From Salinibacter pepae (GTDB taxonomy: Bacteria; Bacteroidota; Rhodothermia; Rhodothermales; Salinibacteraceae): 64,000 nt of DNA. The position numbers and the translations under genes were made by a program. The DNA lies in NCBI RefSeq assembly GCF_947077775.1, contig NZ_CAMTTE010000001.1, positions 2,632,501 through 2,696,500 of the forward strand, written 5' to 3'. This document shows positions 52,959 to 61,285 of the stretch, piece by piece (position 1 is the stretch's first letter; each line of letters starts with the position of its first letter). Below the pieces are notes generated by a model, which had not been told where the DNA came from, ran no database searches, and saw nothing but the letters and a program-made list of their open reading frames with translations.

Positions 52959-54857
52959 ATGCCGGTGATTGCCTGGGCGGCGGCCGCCGCGTGCCTGTCG
53001 GGGGCGGCGACGCTGCTGCTCACGCCCGCGATGATCAAGGCGGCGCATGCGTTCGACTGGCTCGACTATCCGCAGGCGGACCGCTGGCACGCCACCCCGA
53101 CCGCGCTCATGGGCGGTGTGGCCATGTATGGGGCCGGGGCGCTCGCCCTGCTTCTCCTTGGCCCCCTGGCCGGAGTGGGGATTGACGTCGGACTGATTGG
53201 GGGCGGGGCGACGCTGCTCTTTGTCGTCGGCATGGTCGACGACCTGTGGGGCGTGGGGCCCACTACGAAGCTTGCGGCGCAGGTCGGGGCCGCCGTCCTC
53301 CTGATGGCCGCCGGGCATGTCTTCGGCCCCGAGTGGCCGCTTTGGGCGTCGGCACCGGTCACCCTGGTCTGGGTCATCGGCATCACCAATGCCGTGAACC
53401 TGCTCGACAACATGGACGGCCTCGCGGCCGGCATCGGGGGCATCGCGGCGGTGGCGCTGACGGCCTTCGCGGCGGCGGGCGGGGCGCTGCCGGCGGCCCT
53501 GCTCGGCGGAACGGTCGGGGGCGCGGCGCTCGGCTTCCTATGGTTCAACGCGAAGCCGGCCCGCATCTTCATGGGGGACTGCGGAAGCCTGGTCCTTGGG
53601 TACGGGGGGGCCGCCCTGGCGGTCATGGGACAGGGGGCGGTGACGGTGGGGCCCGGCGTGGCGGTCCTGGCGCCGATCTGCGCGCTGGCGGTGCCCATCC
53701 TGGACACGACGCTCGTGACCGTGGCCCGGACGCAGGCCGGCCGCCCCGTGACAAACGGGGGGCAGGACCACACGTCGCACCGGCTGGTGACGCTCGGGCT
53801 GTCGGAGAGCGCGGCCGTGGGAACCCTGCATGGCATGGGCGCGGTCGCCGGCGGGGTGGGGCTGACGGCGCTCGTCGTGGAGCCGACGCTCTTCTATGCC
53901 GCTTGTGCCTTCGGAACGGTCGCGCTGGGGGTGATTGGGGGATCCCTGGGGCGCCTCGACGTGTACCGGGCCGCCCGCGTTGGGGGCGACGGGGCGCCGA
54001 GTGAGTCGACGAGCCCGTCGTCGAATGCACAATCAGGACAGGGGCGCTGGCAAACCGTGGCGGCCTACCTGGTCGGCGACGGCCTCCTGATTGGCGGGGC
54101 GCTTGCGGCCGCGCACGCCCTCGTCGGATCGGGGAGGCTCGGATCGGGCGGACTGGCAGGGGCTGAGGGCGTGCCGATCGTTGAGAGGGTGTTGCTGGTG
54201 GGGGGGGTCCAGCTCGCCGTGCTCTACGCGATGGGGCTCTACCGGCGGCTCTGGCGCCACGCCGGCACGCCGGCCATCGCGCGGATCGTCGGCACGATCC
54301 TCCTGGCCCAGGCAGCGACCGCGGGGGGGCTGGCCCTCGTGTACGGACTGGGCGCCGTGTCCGCGCCCCTATTGATGGTCGACGGGTTGATCCTTACCCT
54401 GGGAATACTGGGAAGCCGACTGGGACTTCGTGGGCTCCAGCGGGGCGCGTCGCTCTACAGATCTCGCGTCGCGCCTGCCGAGTCGACCTCCAACGTGCTT
54501 CTCTACGGAACGGGTGAGCGGGGCATGCTTGCCCTGCGGGCGCTCCGAGACGCCGAAGAGACGGACCGCGTGCCGGTCGGGTTCGTCGATCCCGACCCAT
54601 TGAAACAAGATCAGATTGTTCAGGGACTGCCGGTGTTCGGGGGCACGGGCGCGTGTGCCGACCTGTGCCGGGAGCACGACATCGACGAGGTGATTGTCGC
54701 GGTGGGCGACGCGGCCGCCGACCGCGAGCAGGAGGTGGCCCGGCAGTGCGCGGAGGCCGGGGTGGCGTGCCGCTCGTTTGATGTCCACATGAAACCGCTT
54801 GGGGCGGGGCGTGAAGACTCTACCCATGGCGAACCCACGCACGGGCCGCCTGCGTGA
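52959..54857 (+). CDS. WecA/MraY-type GlcNAc-1-P transferase fused to a PglF-like membrane and Rossmann module
   Basis: About 632 residues. The N-terminal half (1-345) is a polytopic transferase linking a sugar-1-phosphate to undecaprenyl phosphate: MVDDLWGVGPTTKLAAQ, NAVNLLDNMDGLAAGIGG, RIFMGDCGSLVLGYGG and NGGQDHTSHRLVTLG. The C-terminal half (about 365-632) adds about four membrane segments (including AVLYAMGLYRRLWRHAGT) and a Rossmann-type domain (NVLLYGTGERGMLALRAL, VPVGFVDPDP, EVIVAVGDAA), the N-terminal architecture of WbpM/PglF dehydratases, but with no catalytic SDR domain. The start is uncertain: a GTG at 52938 is possible and the frame stays open to 52788 across a tandem repeat. 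Confidence 0.85.
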   Translation: MPVIAWAAAAACLSGAATLLLTPAMIKAAHAFDWLDYPQADRWHATPTALMGGVAMYGAGALALLLLGPLAGVGIDVGLIGGGATLLFVVGMVDDLWGVGPTTKLAAQVGAAVLLMAAGHVFGPEWPLWASAPVTLVWVIGITNAVNLLDNMDGLAAGIGGIAAVALTAFAAAGGALPAALLGGTVGGAALGFLWFNAKPARIFMGDCGSLVLGYGGAALAVMGQGAVTVGPGVAVLAPICALAVPILDTTLVTVARTQAGRPVTNGGQDHTSHRLVTLGLSESAAVGTLHGMGAVAGGVGLTALVVEPTLFYAACAFGTVALGVIGGSLGRLDVYRAARVGGDGAPSESTSPSSNAQSGQGRWQTVAAYLVGDGLLIGGALAAAHALVGSGRLGSGGLAGAEGVPIVERVLLVGGVQLAVLYAMGLYRRLWRHAGTPAIARIVGTILLAQAATAGGLALVYGLGAVSAPLLMVDGLILTLGILGSRLGLRGLQRGASLYRSRVAPAESTSNVLLYGTGERGMLALRALRDAEETDRVPVGFVDPDPLKQDQIVQGLPVFGGTGACADLCREHDIDEVIVAVGDAAADREQEVARQCAEAGVACRSFDVHMKPLGAGREDSTHGEPTHGPPA

Positions 54858-54908
54858 TTGGAAAACGGTACCAGATCTTTTCGATTCCGCATCATCATTC
54901 GTCCGACC

Positions 54909-56354
54909 ATGGAGACGCCCAACCTCGACCCGCCGCCCCGCGAGGCCCTCTCGCCAAACGGGATGGCAGAAACGGATCACGTTGAGCAGCCGGCCGCCGC
55001 ACGGCAGCTCGTGGGCCGGCTCGACGCGACCGAGGCGACCATCGGGGTCGTTGGGCTCGGGTACGTGGGGCTGCCGCTCGCGGCCGAGTACGCGACGCAG
55101 GGGTTCGAGACGCGAGGCATCGACCTGGACGAGGACCGCGTCGACTGCCTCAACGCCGGCGACAACTATATCGAGGACCTCGACGACGACGCGATCGAAG
55201 GACTGGTGGAGACGGGGCGGCTGCGGGCCACCGCCCACTACGACGGGGGCGACGAGGTGGACGTGTGGTTCCTGTGCGTACCGACGCCCGTGACGGCGAC
55301 GAACGAGCCGGACCCGTCGTACATCGAGGCGGCCACCCGCACGATCGCCCCGCACCTGCGCCCCGGCCAGCTCGTCGTGCTGAAGAGCACCACCTACCCA
55401 GGCACGACGGAGGACGTGGTCGCGCCGATCCTAGAGGAGGAGGGCCCCGACGACCTGACGCTCGGGGAGGACGTCTTTCTGGCCTTCAGCCCCGAGCGCA
55501 TCGACCCCGGCAACGACGAGTACACGACCGCGAACACGCCGGTGGTGGCGGGGGGCATGACGGAGACCGGCACGGAGATGGCCCGCCGGGCCCTCGGGCA
55601 GATCATCGCCGACGTGCATACGGTCTCCGGCCCGAAGGCGGCCGAGATGGAGAAGCTGCTGGAGAACATCTTCCGGTCGGTGAACATCGCCCTGGCCAAC
55701 GAACTGGCCCAGTTTTGCGAGCGGGTGGACGGCCTGTCGATGTGGGAGGTGGTCGACGCGGCGGCGACGAAGCCGTTCGGCTTCATGCCGTTCTATCCGG
55801 GCCCCGGCGTGGGCGGGCACTGCATCCCGATCGACCCGCACTACCTGTCGAAGGTCGCCAAGACGCACGACTTCGAGACGAGCTTCATCACCCTCTCCGC
55901 CCAGGTGAACGAGGAGATGCCGCGGCACGTGGTGGACGCGGTGATCGAGACGATCGCCCGCGAGCCGGTGCGGCTGCAGGACGCGGCGGTGCTGGTGCTG
56001 GGGGTGGCGTTCAAGGGCAACGTGTCCGACACACGCCGCTCCCCGGCCGACGAGATCATCCGGCTGCTCCGAGAGAAAGGTGTGGGGCAGATTCGGTACC
56101 ACGACCCGCATGTGGACACCTACGCGGCACCGGGTGCGGACGGCGAGGATGGCCCAACCAAGGTTCCGTCGGTGGAGCTGACGCCCGAGGTGCTGCGGCG
56201 GCACGAGGCGACGGTGATCGTAACGGACCACGACGCCGTGGACCCGGGCCTCGTGGCCGAGCATGCGCCCGCCATCGTCGACACCCGCAATGCCCTGGAC
56301 GGCATCGACGACCCGGCGCTGCGGGAGAAGATCACGCTGCTGGGGGCGGGGTAA
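54909..56354 (+). CDS. UDP-sugar 6-dehydrogenase (UDP-GlcNAc/UDP-ManNAc type)
   Basis: A 481-residue nucleotide sugar dehydrogenase that oxidises C6 to a uronic acid with NAD. TIGVVGLGYVGLPLAAEYA opens the Rossmann domain. VWFLCVPTPVTATNEPD, VVLKSTTYPGTTEDVV and AFSPERIDPGNDEY follow. The catalytic Cys lies in GPGVGGHCIPIDPHYLS near residue 305. VLVLGVAFKGNVSDTRRSP belongs to the C-terminal domain. The motif set is closest to WbpA/WecC relatives. ATG 54909 is used; the frame also allows a start at 54858. The N-terminal 40 residues are polar and not conserved. Confidence 0.93.
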   Translation: METPNLDPPPREALSPNGMAETDHVEQPAAARQLVGRLDATEATIGVVGLGYVGLPLAAEYATQGFETRGIDLDEDRVDCLNAGDNYIEDLDDDAIEGLVETGRLRATAHYDGGDEVDVWFLCVPTPVTATNEPDPSYIEAATRTIAPHLRPGQLVVLKSTTYPGTTEDVVAPILEEEGPDDLTLGEDVFLAFSPERIDPGNDEYTTANTPVVAGGMTETGTEMARRALGQIIADVHTVSGPKAAEMEKLLENIFRSVNIALANELAQFCERVDGLSMWEVVDAAATKPFGFMPFYPGPGVGGHCIPIDPHYLSKVAKTHDFETSFITLSAQVNEEMPRHVVDAVIETIAREPVRLQDAAVLVLGVAFKGNVSDTRRSPADEIIRLLREKGVGQIRYHDPHVDTYAAPGADGEDGPTKVPSVELTPEVLRRHEATVIVTDHDAVDPGLVAEHAPAIVDTRNALDGIDDPALREKITLLGAG

Positions 56355-56390
56355 GTGGTGGGGCGTGGGGGTTCAGGGGAAAGAGGATAG

Positions 56391-56607
56391 AGGGAAGGGG
56401 GTGAGACGAACCTGGGCGAGAGTCGACGAGCTGAGCGTTATGTCCCAGACATCGTTGCCTTAGCCAAAAGCGTTGACCTCCGTAACCTGCGCGGCGCGTC
56501 GGGGACGCTATCGCATGATTCGATGACGGCGGAGGAGATTGATCGGACCCTGTACGAAAGCAGAAAACCCGATGAATGAGGCTGATCCGGCATTAATGGA
56601 CAAGTAG
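56391..56607 (+). pseudogene. Remnant of a VapBC-like toxin-antitoxin module
   Basis: Within the gap after the dehydrogenase, a frame with no usable start encodes RYVPDIVALAKSVDLRNLRG and, further on, MTAEEIDRTLYESRKPDE before a TGA at 56577-56579. This looks like the C-terminal half of a small antitoxin. An overlapping ATG at 56572 begins MNEADPALMDK and stops at 56605-56607, resembling the first residues of a PIN-type toxin cut off before its acidic core. The antitoxin lacks its N-terminus and the toxin nearly everything, so both appear dead. The family assignment is inference from short segments. Confidence 0.5.
56425..56498. repeat. Degenerate copy of the 3' end and flank of the second DUF2283 gene
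   Basis: 56425-56498 aligns with 58028-58100: both share GAGCTGAGCGTTA, then CAGACATCGT, and end in AACCTGCGCGGCGCG. In the 3' copy this covers the end of the DUF2283 gene at 57857 plus the first bases of its downstream flank. In the 5' copy it falls inside the antitoxin-like remnant and is read in a different frame. This marks the block 56425-58100 as flanked by related sequence, as left by duplication or recombination. Confidence 0.6.
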
Positions 56608-56673
56608 GGTTTGACCGGCGTTTGGACATCGGGAGGTGCCTCGTTTTTGGTGTGACATTATTCGAGTGAGAGG

Positions 56674-56991
56674 ATGGCACCGTCGGAGCCGGGTGAGTTT
56701 GCCCTTACGGATGACCATTTCCATTCGCACGTGCGCCGCCGAATGGAACAACGGGGCGTGTCGAAAGAAGAGGTACGGGGGACGATCAACGCAGGATGGG
56801 AGGCGACAGACGCGAAACCGGGCACGGAAGGACGTACCTTGGTGTTTTCGTACGACGCGGTGTGGGAGGGAACGCACTACGACGAGAAAGAGGTCACCGT
56901 GTATTTCAAGATTGAGGAGGATGACCTGATTCTTTTGACTGTGCTCGCCCGATACGGAACCGATTTTCCCCGCGAAGGAGGTACACAATGA
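56674..56991 (+). CDS. DUF4258 domain protein, first copy
   Basis: A 105-residue soluble protein. DHFHSHVRRRMEQRGVSKEEV near the N-terminus and TVLARYGTDF near the C-terminus fit the DUF4258 pattern (a basic HxxxRMxxRGI helix, then a beta-rich core). DUF4258 proteins are small and often found in toxin-antitoxin-like gene pairs; activity is not established to my knowledge. GAGAGG precedes the ATG at 56674. Its stop overlaps the DUF2283 start by 4 bases (ATGA), so the two are translationally coupled. Confidence 0.8.
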   Translation: MAPSEPGEFALTDDHFHSHVRRRMEQRGVSKEEVRGTINAGWEATDAKPGTEGRTLVFSYDAVWEGTHYDEKEVTVYFKIEEDDLILLTVLARYGTDFPREGGTQ

Positions 56992-57215
56992 AGGTAGAAT
57001 ACGACCCGGCGCGTGATCTGCTTTATTTATGGCTGGCCGCACCTGGTACGGCGGCGGCCCGCACAGAGACCGTTTCGCCCGGCGTGCATGCGGATTTTGA
57101 CCGAGATGGGCGCCTCATTGGACTGGAGGTGCTCGACGCCTCTGACGTGCTTCAGGACAACGTCCAGTTTGAGGTCGATCTCGACATCCCAACGCATGCC
57201 ACACCAGCCTCCTAA
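56988..57215 (+). CDS. DUF2283 domain protein, first copy
   Basis: A protein of 75 residues. MKVEYDPARDLLYLWL and the later HADFDRDGRLIGLEVLDASD match the DUF2283 pattern: an MKxxYDxxxDxLYxxL strand pair followed by a D-x-G-x-xxGxEVLDAS segment. Function is unknown. It overlaps the DUF4258 gene by 4 bases. It is a distant paralogue of the product at 57857, which shares the MKVxYD start and little else. The C-terminus ends in a short polar tail (IPTHATPAS). Confidence 0.8.
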   Translation: MKVEYDPARDLLYLWLAAPGTAAARTETVSPGVHADFDRDGRLIGLEVLDASDVLQDNVQFEVDLDIPTHATPAS

Positions 57216-57329
57216 ACGGATGCTGAATCTCCCGACAATCGTCACAAGACGCTCATCTGGCGAAGGAGGATCGTCTGAGCGGGGCGGGGATGGTGGCGTG
57301 CGTGTCTATAAATCCGATGCAGAAACACC

Positions 57330-57395
57330 ATGACGAAAGAGGCCCTGCGAGAAGAATTGGTTCGCGAACTGGATCATCTGTCGGTCGGGCAGTAG
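57330..57395 (+). pseudogene. Truncated antitoxin-like reading frame
   Basis: From an ATG at 57330 the frame reads MTKEALREELVRELDHLSVG, then Q and a TAG at 57393-57395. This resembles the N-terminal helix of small antitoxins that continue with a Q-x-x-VLDF-type segment; here the stop falls where that segment would begin, and the frame after it (KAVHQPIDTF) no longer resembles the family. It lies between the two DUF4258/DUF2283 pairs. Short length makes the family call weak. Confidence 0.4.
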
Positions 57396-57597
57396 AAGGC
57401 GGTGCATCAGCCGATCGACACGTTCAAGGGGGCAACTGTGCAGATGATGCTCAATCAGAGGGCTGTTCGAGACATTCGAGAGTTGCTGTCATCGGTGTCC
57501 AAACTGCTTTCGGAGACGACTGAGAAGAGTCAAAAATGGATCGGCTGTAATCGATGGGCGTCTCCGGTGGGGCATCCACGCTCAAACACGTGCTGAT
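57396..57597. other. Gene-free stretch before the second DUF4258 gene
   Basis: A frame continuing from the stopped antitoxin-like sequence reads ATVQMMLNQRAVRDIRELLS and runs to a stop at 57594-57596. It has no start of its own and no recognisable family. I take it as remnant or non-coding sequence. The preceding 57216-57329 holds nothing recognisable. Confidence 0.35.
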
Positions 57598-57852
57598 ATG
57601 GACATTGTGTGGACCAAGCACGCTGAAGAACGGCAGGAACAGTGGAACGAGAAGCGGGGAATCACCCGAAACGAGATTGAAGATGTTATCGGCGATCCAG
57701 GGCAGGTGGTTTCGGGGCACGGAGACGCCGAGGTTGATCAGAAACGACGGGGACCGGGGCTGATTCGGGTTCCGTTCGTTCGGGAGGGGTCGGAACGGAT
57801 TCTTCTCACGGTGTATTGGACCAGCGACGTTGACAAATACTGGAACGACTGA
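57598..57852 (+). CDS. DUF4258 domain protein, second copy
   Basis: An 84-residue protein. MDIVWTKHAEERQEQWNEKR gives the basic helix, ITRNEIEDVIGDPGQVV follows, and the C-terminal ILLTVYWTSDVDKYWND replaces the TVLARYGTDF of the first copy. Similarity between copies is limited to this pattern, so they are old paralogues or independent members. It ends 4 bases before the ATG of the second DUF2283 gene. Confidence 0.78.
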   Translation: MDIVWTKHAEERQEQWNEKRGITRNEIEDVIGDPGQVVSGHGDAEVDQKRRGPGLIRVPFVREGSERILLTVYWTSDVDKYWND

Positions 57853-57856
57853 GCCC

Positions 57857-58087
57857 ATGAAGGTAACCTATGATTCGGAGGCCGACGTGCTTTGTCTCGT
57901 GTTGCGGGACGAGCCGCCCCTCAATGCCGTAGAGGAGCCGAACGGGGTGGTCGTGAGCTACGGAGAAGATGGGGAGCCTGTAAGCGTCGAGTTCTTGAAC
58001 GCCGCGGCGCGAAACTTGACGACGGCCGATGAGCTGAGCGTTACGGTGCAGACATCGTCCCCTCGGCCAGAAACGACGACCTCATAA
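57857..58087 (+). CDS. DUF2283 domain protein, second copy
   Basis: A 76-residue protein. MKVTYDSEADVLCLVLRDEP and GVVVSYGEDGEPVSVEFLNA fit DUF2283, although the usual LYxxL is LCLVL. A C-terminal extension (TTADELSVTVQTSSPRPE) has a decayed match at 56425-56498. It is the second member of the repeated DUF4258-DUF2283 order, here with a 4-base gap instead of an overlap. Start ATG 57857 is preferred to an in-frame upstream start at 57830 because it opens the conserved strand. Confidence 0.78.
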   Translation: MKVTYDSEADVLCLVLRDEPPLNAVEEPNGVVVSYGEDGEPVSVEFLNAAARNLTTADELSVTVQTSSPRPETTTS

Positions 58088-58143
58088 CCTGCGCGGCGCG
58101 ATGTACCGTGCTGCTACAGATGTTGAGTTGATTCATAATCGCG

Positions 58144-59388
58144 ATGAGCACCGCCGACGACCAAGGCCAGACAGACGGTCCTCCGGGGACACCACCTGGT
58201 GATGGGGCACCTGCAGAACAGCCGGGCTACGGTCCTCGGCAAGAAGACGAGGTGTCGCTGCTAGACATTCTGCTCGTCCTGGCCCGCCACAGGACGCTCA
58301 TCGTGCGGACGGTGCTCGTGTTCACGCTGCTGGGTGTGACGTATGCGCTGCTGGCGGAAGAAGAGTTCACCTCCGAGGCACGGGTGGTGCGGGAGGCGCA
58401 GCAGGAGGGTGGTGGGCTGCCGAGTGGCATTCCGGGTGGAGCACTCTCTGGACTGGGGATTAGTTTGGGAGGGGCGTCGAGCGGCCTCACGCCGGCGGCG
58501 TATCCGGACGTGCTGCAGAGCCGCGAGGTGCGGCTGGCGGTGGTGCGGGACACGTTTCGGTTTCCGGATGCAGAGCGGCCGATGACGTTCGTTGATTACG
58601 TGAATCGTCCGCCGGGGACGTTGAGTCAGGTAATGAAATACACGCTCTGGTTGCCGTGGACCCTGAAGGGAATGCTTGGCCGTGCCATTTCGGAAACACC
58701 CGCCCCGGCGGGAACAACGGAGGCCGGCGAGCCGCTGATCCCGAGTGAAGGAGAGGACGCGGCGCTGAAGGCTGTCGGGAGTATGATTTCAGCCTCGGTG
58801 GATGAAGAGACTGGCCTCATGACGATTTCAGTGACGGCTGGAGGTCCGCAGATTGCGGCGGAGATCACCGAAAGCTTTCTTGATCACTTCTCGACCCGGG
58901 TTCGCGAGATTCGAACGGAGAAAGTTCGGGAGCGACTTGAGTTTGTGGAGGAACGGTTTGAAGAGGCAGAACAAGAGCTCGAAACCACAGAGGACCGTCT
59001 GGCGCAGTTCTTGGAGCGCAACCAGAACCCAACGACGGCCACGCTCCAGTTCCGACGCGATCGGCTGCAGCGACAGGTGAGTTTCAAGGAGCAGCTCTAC
59101 AGTGAGCTCCAGAGCCAGCTCACGCAGACGCGGCTTGACCTGCAGCGGCGGCAGCCGGTGGTGACGGTGGTGGAGAAACCAGTGCCACCGAAGAGTCGAA
59201 GTGCCCCCAATCGGACGCTGATGGTAATATTAACATTCATCTTGGGGGGGATATTGGGTATTGGGGTAGCCTTCGTGAATGCGTTTTTTCGAAATGTCCA
59301 GGAGGATAATGAGGAAAAAGAGAAGATTGACGAAATCCGTGAACATGTGATCCCATCCCGCTGGCAGAAAGAACAACCAACCACATAG
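58144..59388 (+). CDS. Wzz-type polysaccharide chain-length determinant
   Basis: A 414-residue inner-membrane co-polymerase. After an acidic, Pro/Gly-rich cytoplasmic tail (about 1-38) come a first membrane segment at about 51-70, the Wzz domain with FTSEARVVREAQQEGG, a coiled-coil periplasmic region (about 255-345, FVEERFEEAEQELETTEDRL), PVPPKSRSAPNRTLMVIL with the conserved Pro-rich motif, and a second membrane segment at about 360-378. There is no C-terminal tyrosine-kinase domain. It controls chain length and works with the export protein at 48535. Confidence 0.92.
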   Translation: MSTADDQGQTDGPPGTPPGDGAPAEQPGYGPRQEDEVSLLDILLVLARHRTLIVRTVLVFTLLGVTYALLAEEEFTSEARVVREAQQEGGGLPSGIPGGALSGLGISLGGASSGLTPAAYPDVLQSREVRLAVVRDTFRFPDAERPMTFVDYVNRPPGTLSQVMKYTLWLPWTLKGMLGRAISETPAPAGTTEAGEPLIPSEGEDAALKAVGSMISASVDEETGLMTISVTAGGPQIAAEITESFLDHFSTRVREIRTEKVRERLEFVEERFEEAEQELETTEDRLAQFLERNQNPTTATLQFRRDRLQRQVSFKEQLYSELQSQLTQTRLDLQRRQPVVTVVEKPVPPKSRSAPNRTLMVILTFILGGILGIGVAFVNAFFRNVQEDNEEKEKIDEIREHVIPSRWQKEQPTT

Positions 59389-59455
59389 ACACCGATTTTC
59401 ACTTGTTATCCCTGAGCAACGGATAACCTATTTCTTTGCAGGCTGGTCTTTGACC

Positions 59456-61255
59456 ATGGACGTTATAAAAACACTTCTGAATTTACTCACGCGGCGCGAG
59501 AGACGAAATCTGTACCTGCTCTTCTGCGCCGTTGTCGTAATGGCGGGACTGGAGGTAGTGAGCGTGGCTTCTATCATGCCCTTTCTCTCTGTTGCCGCCG
59601 ACCCGGCAAGCATACAGGAGAATGCCTACCTTGCCTGGACCTACGATACGTTCGACTTTACGGATCGGAATTCTTTTCTCGTCGCGTTAGGTTTGGCAGC
59701 ACTTGCCGCACTTTTGTTAAGCAACGCGTTTATCGTCCTTACGACCTGGGCCCTTTTTCGGTATGCGTGGGGACGCAACCACACACTTTCGCGTCGCCTA
59801 CTACGCAGCTACCTCCATCGACCTTATGAATACTTTCTTACGCGAAATAGCGCGGAATTAGGCAAAAACATTCTTCAAGAGGTGACAGAAATTGTAAATG
59901 GGATGTTGGTCCCTCTATTGAAAGGGTTATCAAGAGGAATTGTGGCAATTTTTATAATTGGATTTCTTATATTTATAGACCCCTTTGTTGCTATCGGGGC
60001 AGCAATAGTATTGGGGACGGCATACACAATAATATATTATATTGTGCGAAAACGTATCTCCAAGTACGGAAAAAAACGCGTAAAATCAAACACTCAAAGG
60101 TATAGGACAGTTGATGAGGCATTTGGAGGTATAAAAGAAGTTAAGCTTAGAGGAAAAGAAGATACATTATTAAAAAGATATAATAAACCATCGAAAGTAT
60201 ATGCCCGTTACCAGGCACGGTGGCGGATTGTTAAAAAGGCTCCTCGATACCTTCTGGAAGGGGTTGCTTTCGGCGGTATTATTTTGATCGCTGTGTATCA
60301 GATCGCCATCCAAAACAGCATGCAGCAGGTTATTCCCGTACTGGGACTTTACGCATTCGCTGGATATCGGCTCATGCCAGCTCTGCAACGGGCATACAAA
60401 GGAGCCGCCAGTGCCCACTTCAATGTTGCGGCTTTGCGAGCACTCAAGCACGGAATGCAGGATGAGGTCGAACCAGTTCACTCGCACAGCCACGCCAGCA
60501 GGAAGGGAAAGGGTGTGCTGACCCTTGAGAATCAGCTCTTTCTCGATGACATATCATTTACCTATCCTGGTGCGGAAGAACCTGCCATTGAAAATCTAAC
60601 ATTTGAGGTGCCAGCACGCTCCACAGTTGGGTTTGTCGGCAAAACCGGATCCGGAAAAACAACCACGGTGGATCTCATTTTGGGTCTGCTCAGACCTCAA
60701 CGGGGAATCATTTCGGTAGACGGTACACCGATTCGTGATGAGAAGGTGCGCCAGTGGCAACGAAATATTGGCTACGTTCCCCAGCAGATTTACCTTTCTG
60801 ATGACTCAATTGCCCGCAATATTGCCTTCGGGGAGCCCGAAGACGAGATCGATATGGAGGTCGTGAAGGATGTTGCGCGCCGCGCGCACATCTACGAGTT
60901 CGTAGACGAAGAACTCCCCAATCAATGGCAGACGGTCGTGGGGGAACGGGGAGTGAAACTTTCGGGAGGGCAGCGACAGCGCATCGGTATTGCCCGGGCG
61001 CTTTACCACAACCCGTCTGTGCTGGTCTTTGATGAGGCGACGAGCGCACTGGACCAGGCGACAGAGGCCAGCGTGATGGAAGCCATTTATGAGTTGGAAG
61101 GAGATCACACGATGCTTATGATTGCGCATCGGCTAAGCACGGTCCGGCGGGCGGATAACATCGTCATGCTTGAAGACGGGAAGAAGGTCGGGGAGGGAAG
61201 TTACGAAGAGCTTGAAAAAAGCCATTCCAAGTTCCGGTCGATGGCCCTTTCGTAA
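59456..61255 (+). CDS. ABC transporter / lipid-linked oligosaccharide flippase (PglK-like)
   Basis: A 599-residue half transporter. About six membrane helices (to about residue 325) precede an ATPase domain with Walker A VGFVGKTGSGKTTTVDLILG near residue 395, signature KLSGGQRQRIGIARAL near 502, Walker B VLVFDEATSALD near 522 and the H-loop LMIAHRLSTVRRAD. The length and fused layout match PglK/MsbA. Bases about 59880-60260 are AT-rich (many AAA, ATA and TTA codons), unlike the neighbours, suggesting recent transfer. It probably flips a lipid-linked glycan to the periplasm. An upstream TTG at 59450 is possible. Confidence 0.88.
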   Translation: MDVIKTLLNLLTRRERRNLYLLFCAVVVMAGLEVVSVASIMPFLSVAADPASIQENAYLAWTYDTFDFTDRNSFLVALGLAALAALLLSNAFIVLTTWALFRYAWGRNHTLSRRLLRSYLHRPYEYFLTRNSAELGKNILQEVTEIVNGMLVPLLKGLSRGIVAIFIIGFLIFIDPFVAIGAAIVLGTAYTIIYYIVRKRISKYGKKRVKSNTQRYRTVDEAFGGIKEVKLRGKEDTLLKRYNKPSKVYARYQARWRIVKKAPRYLLEGVAFGGIILIAVYQIAIQNSMQQVIPVLGLYAFAGYRLMPALQRAYKGAASAHFNVAALRALKHGMQDEVEPVHSHSHASRKGKGVLTLENQLFLDDISFTYPGAEEPAIENLTFEVPARSTVGFVGKTGSGKTTTVDLILGLLRPQRGIISVDGTPIRDEKVRQWQRNIGYVPQQIYLSDDSIARNIAFGEPEDEIDMEVVKDVARRAHIYEFVDEELPNQWQTVVGERGVKLSGGQRQRIGIARALYHNPSVLVFDEATSALDQATEASVMEAIYELEGDHTMLMIAHRLSTVRRADNIVMLEDGKKVGEGSYEELEKSHSKFRSMALS

Positions 61256-61285
61256 CCTTTTGTATTAGCAAGTGGGTATGTCCTG

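Noticed and set aside
54858-54908. Upstream start for the UDP-sugar dehydrogenase
   Set aside because: It would begin directly at the stop of the WecA-like gene and adds 17 unconserved residues; the ATG at 54909 is sufficient, though overlap-coupled initiation cannot be excluded.
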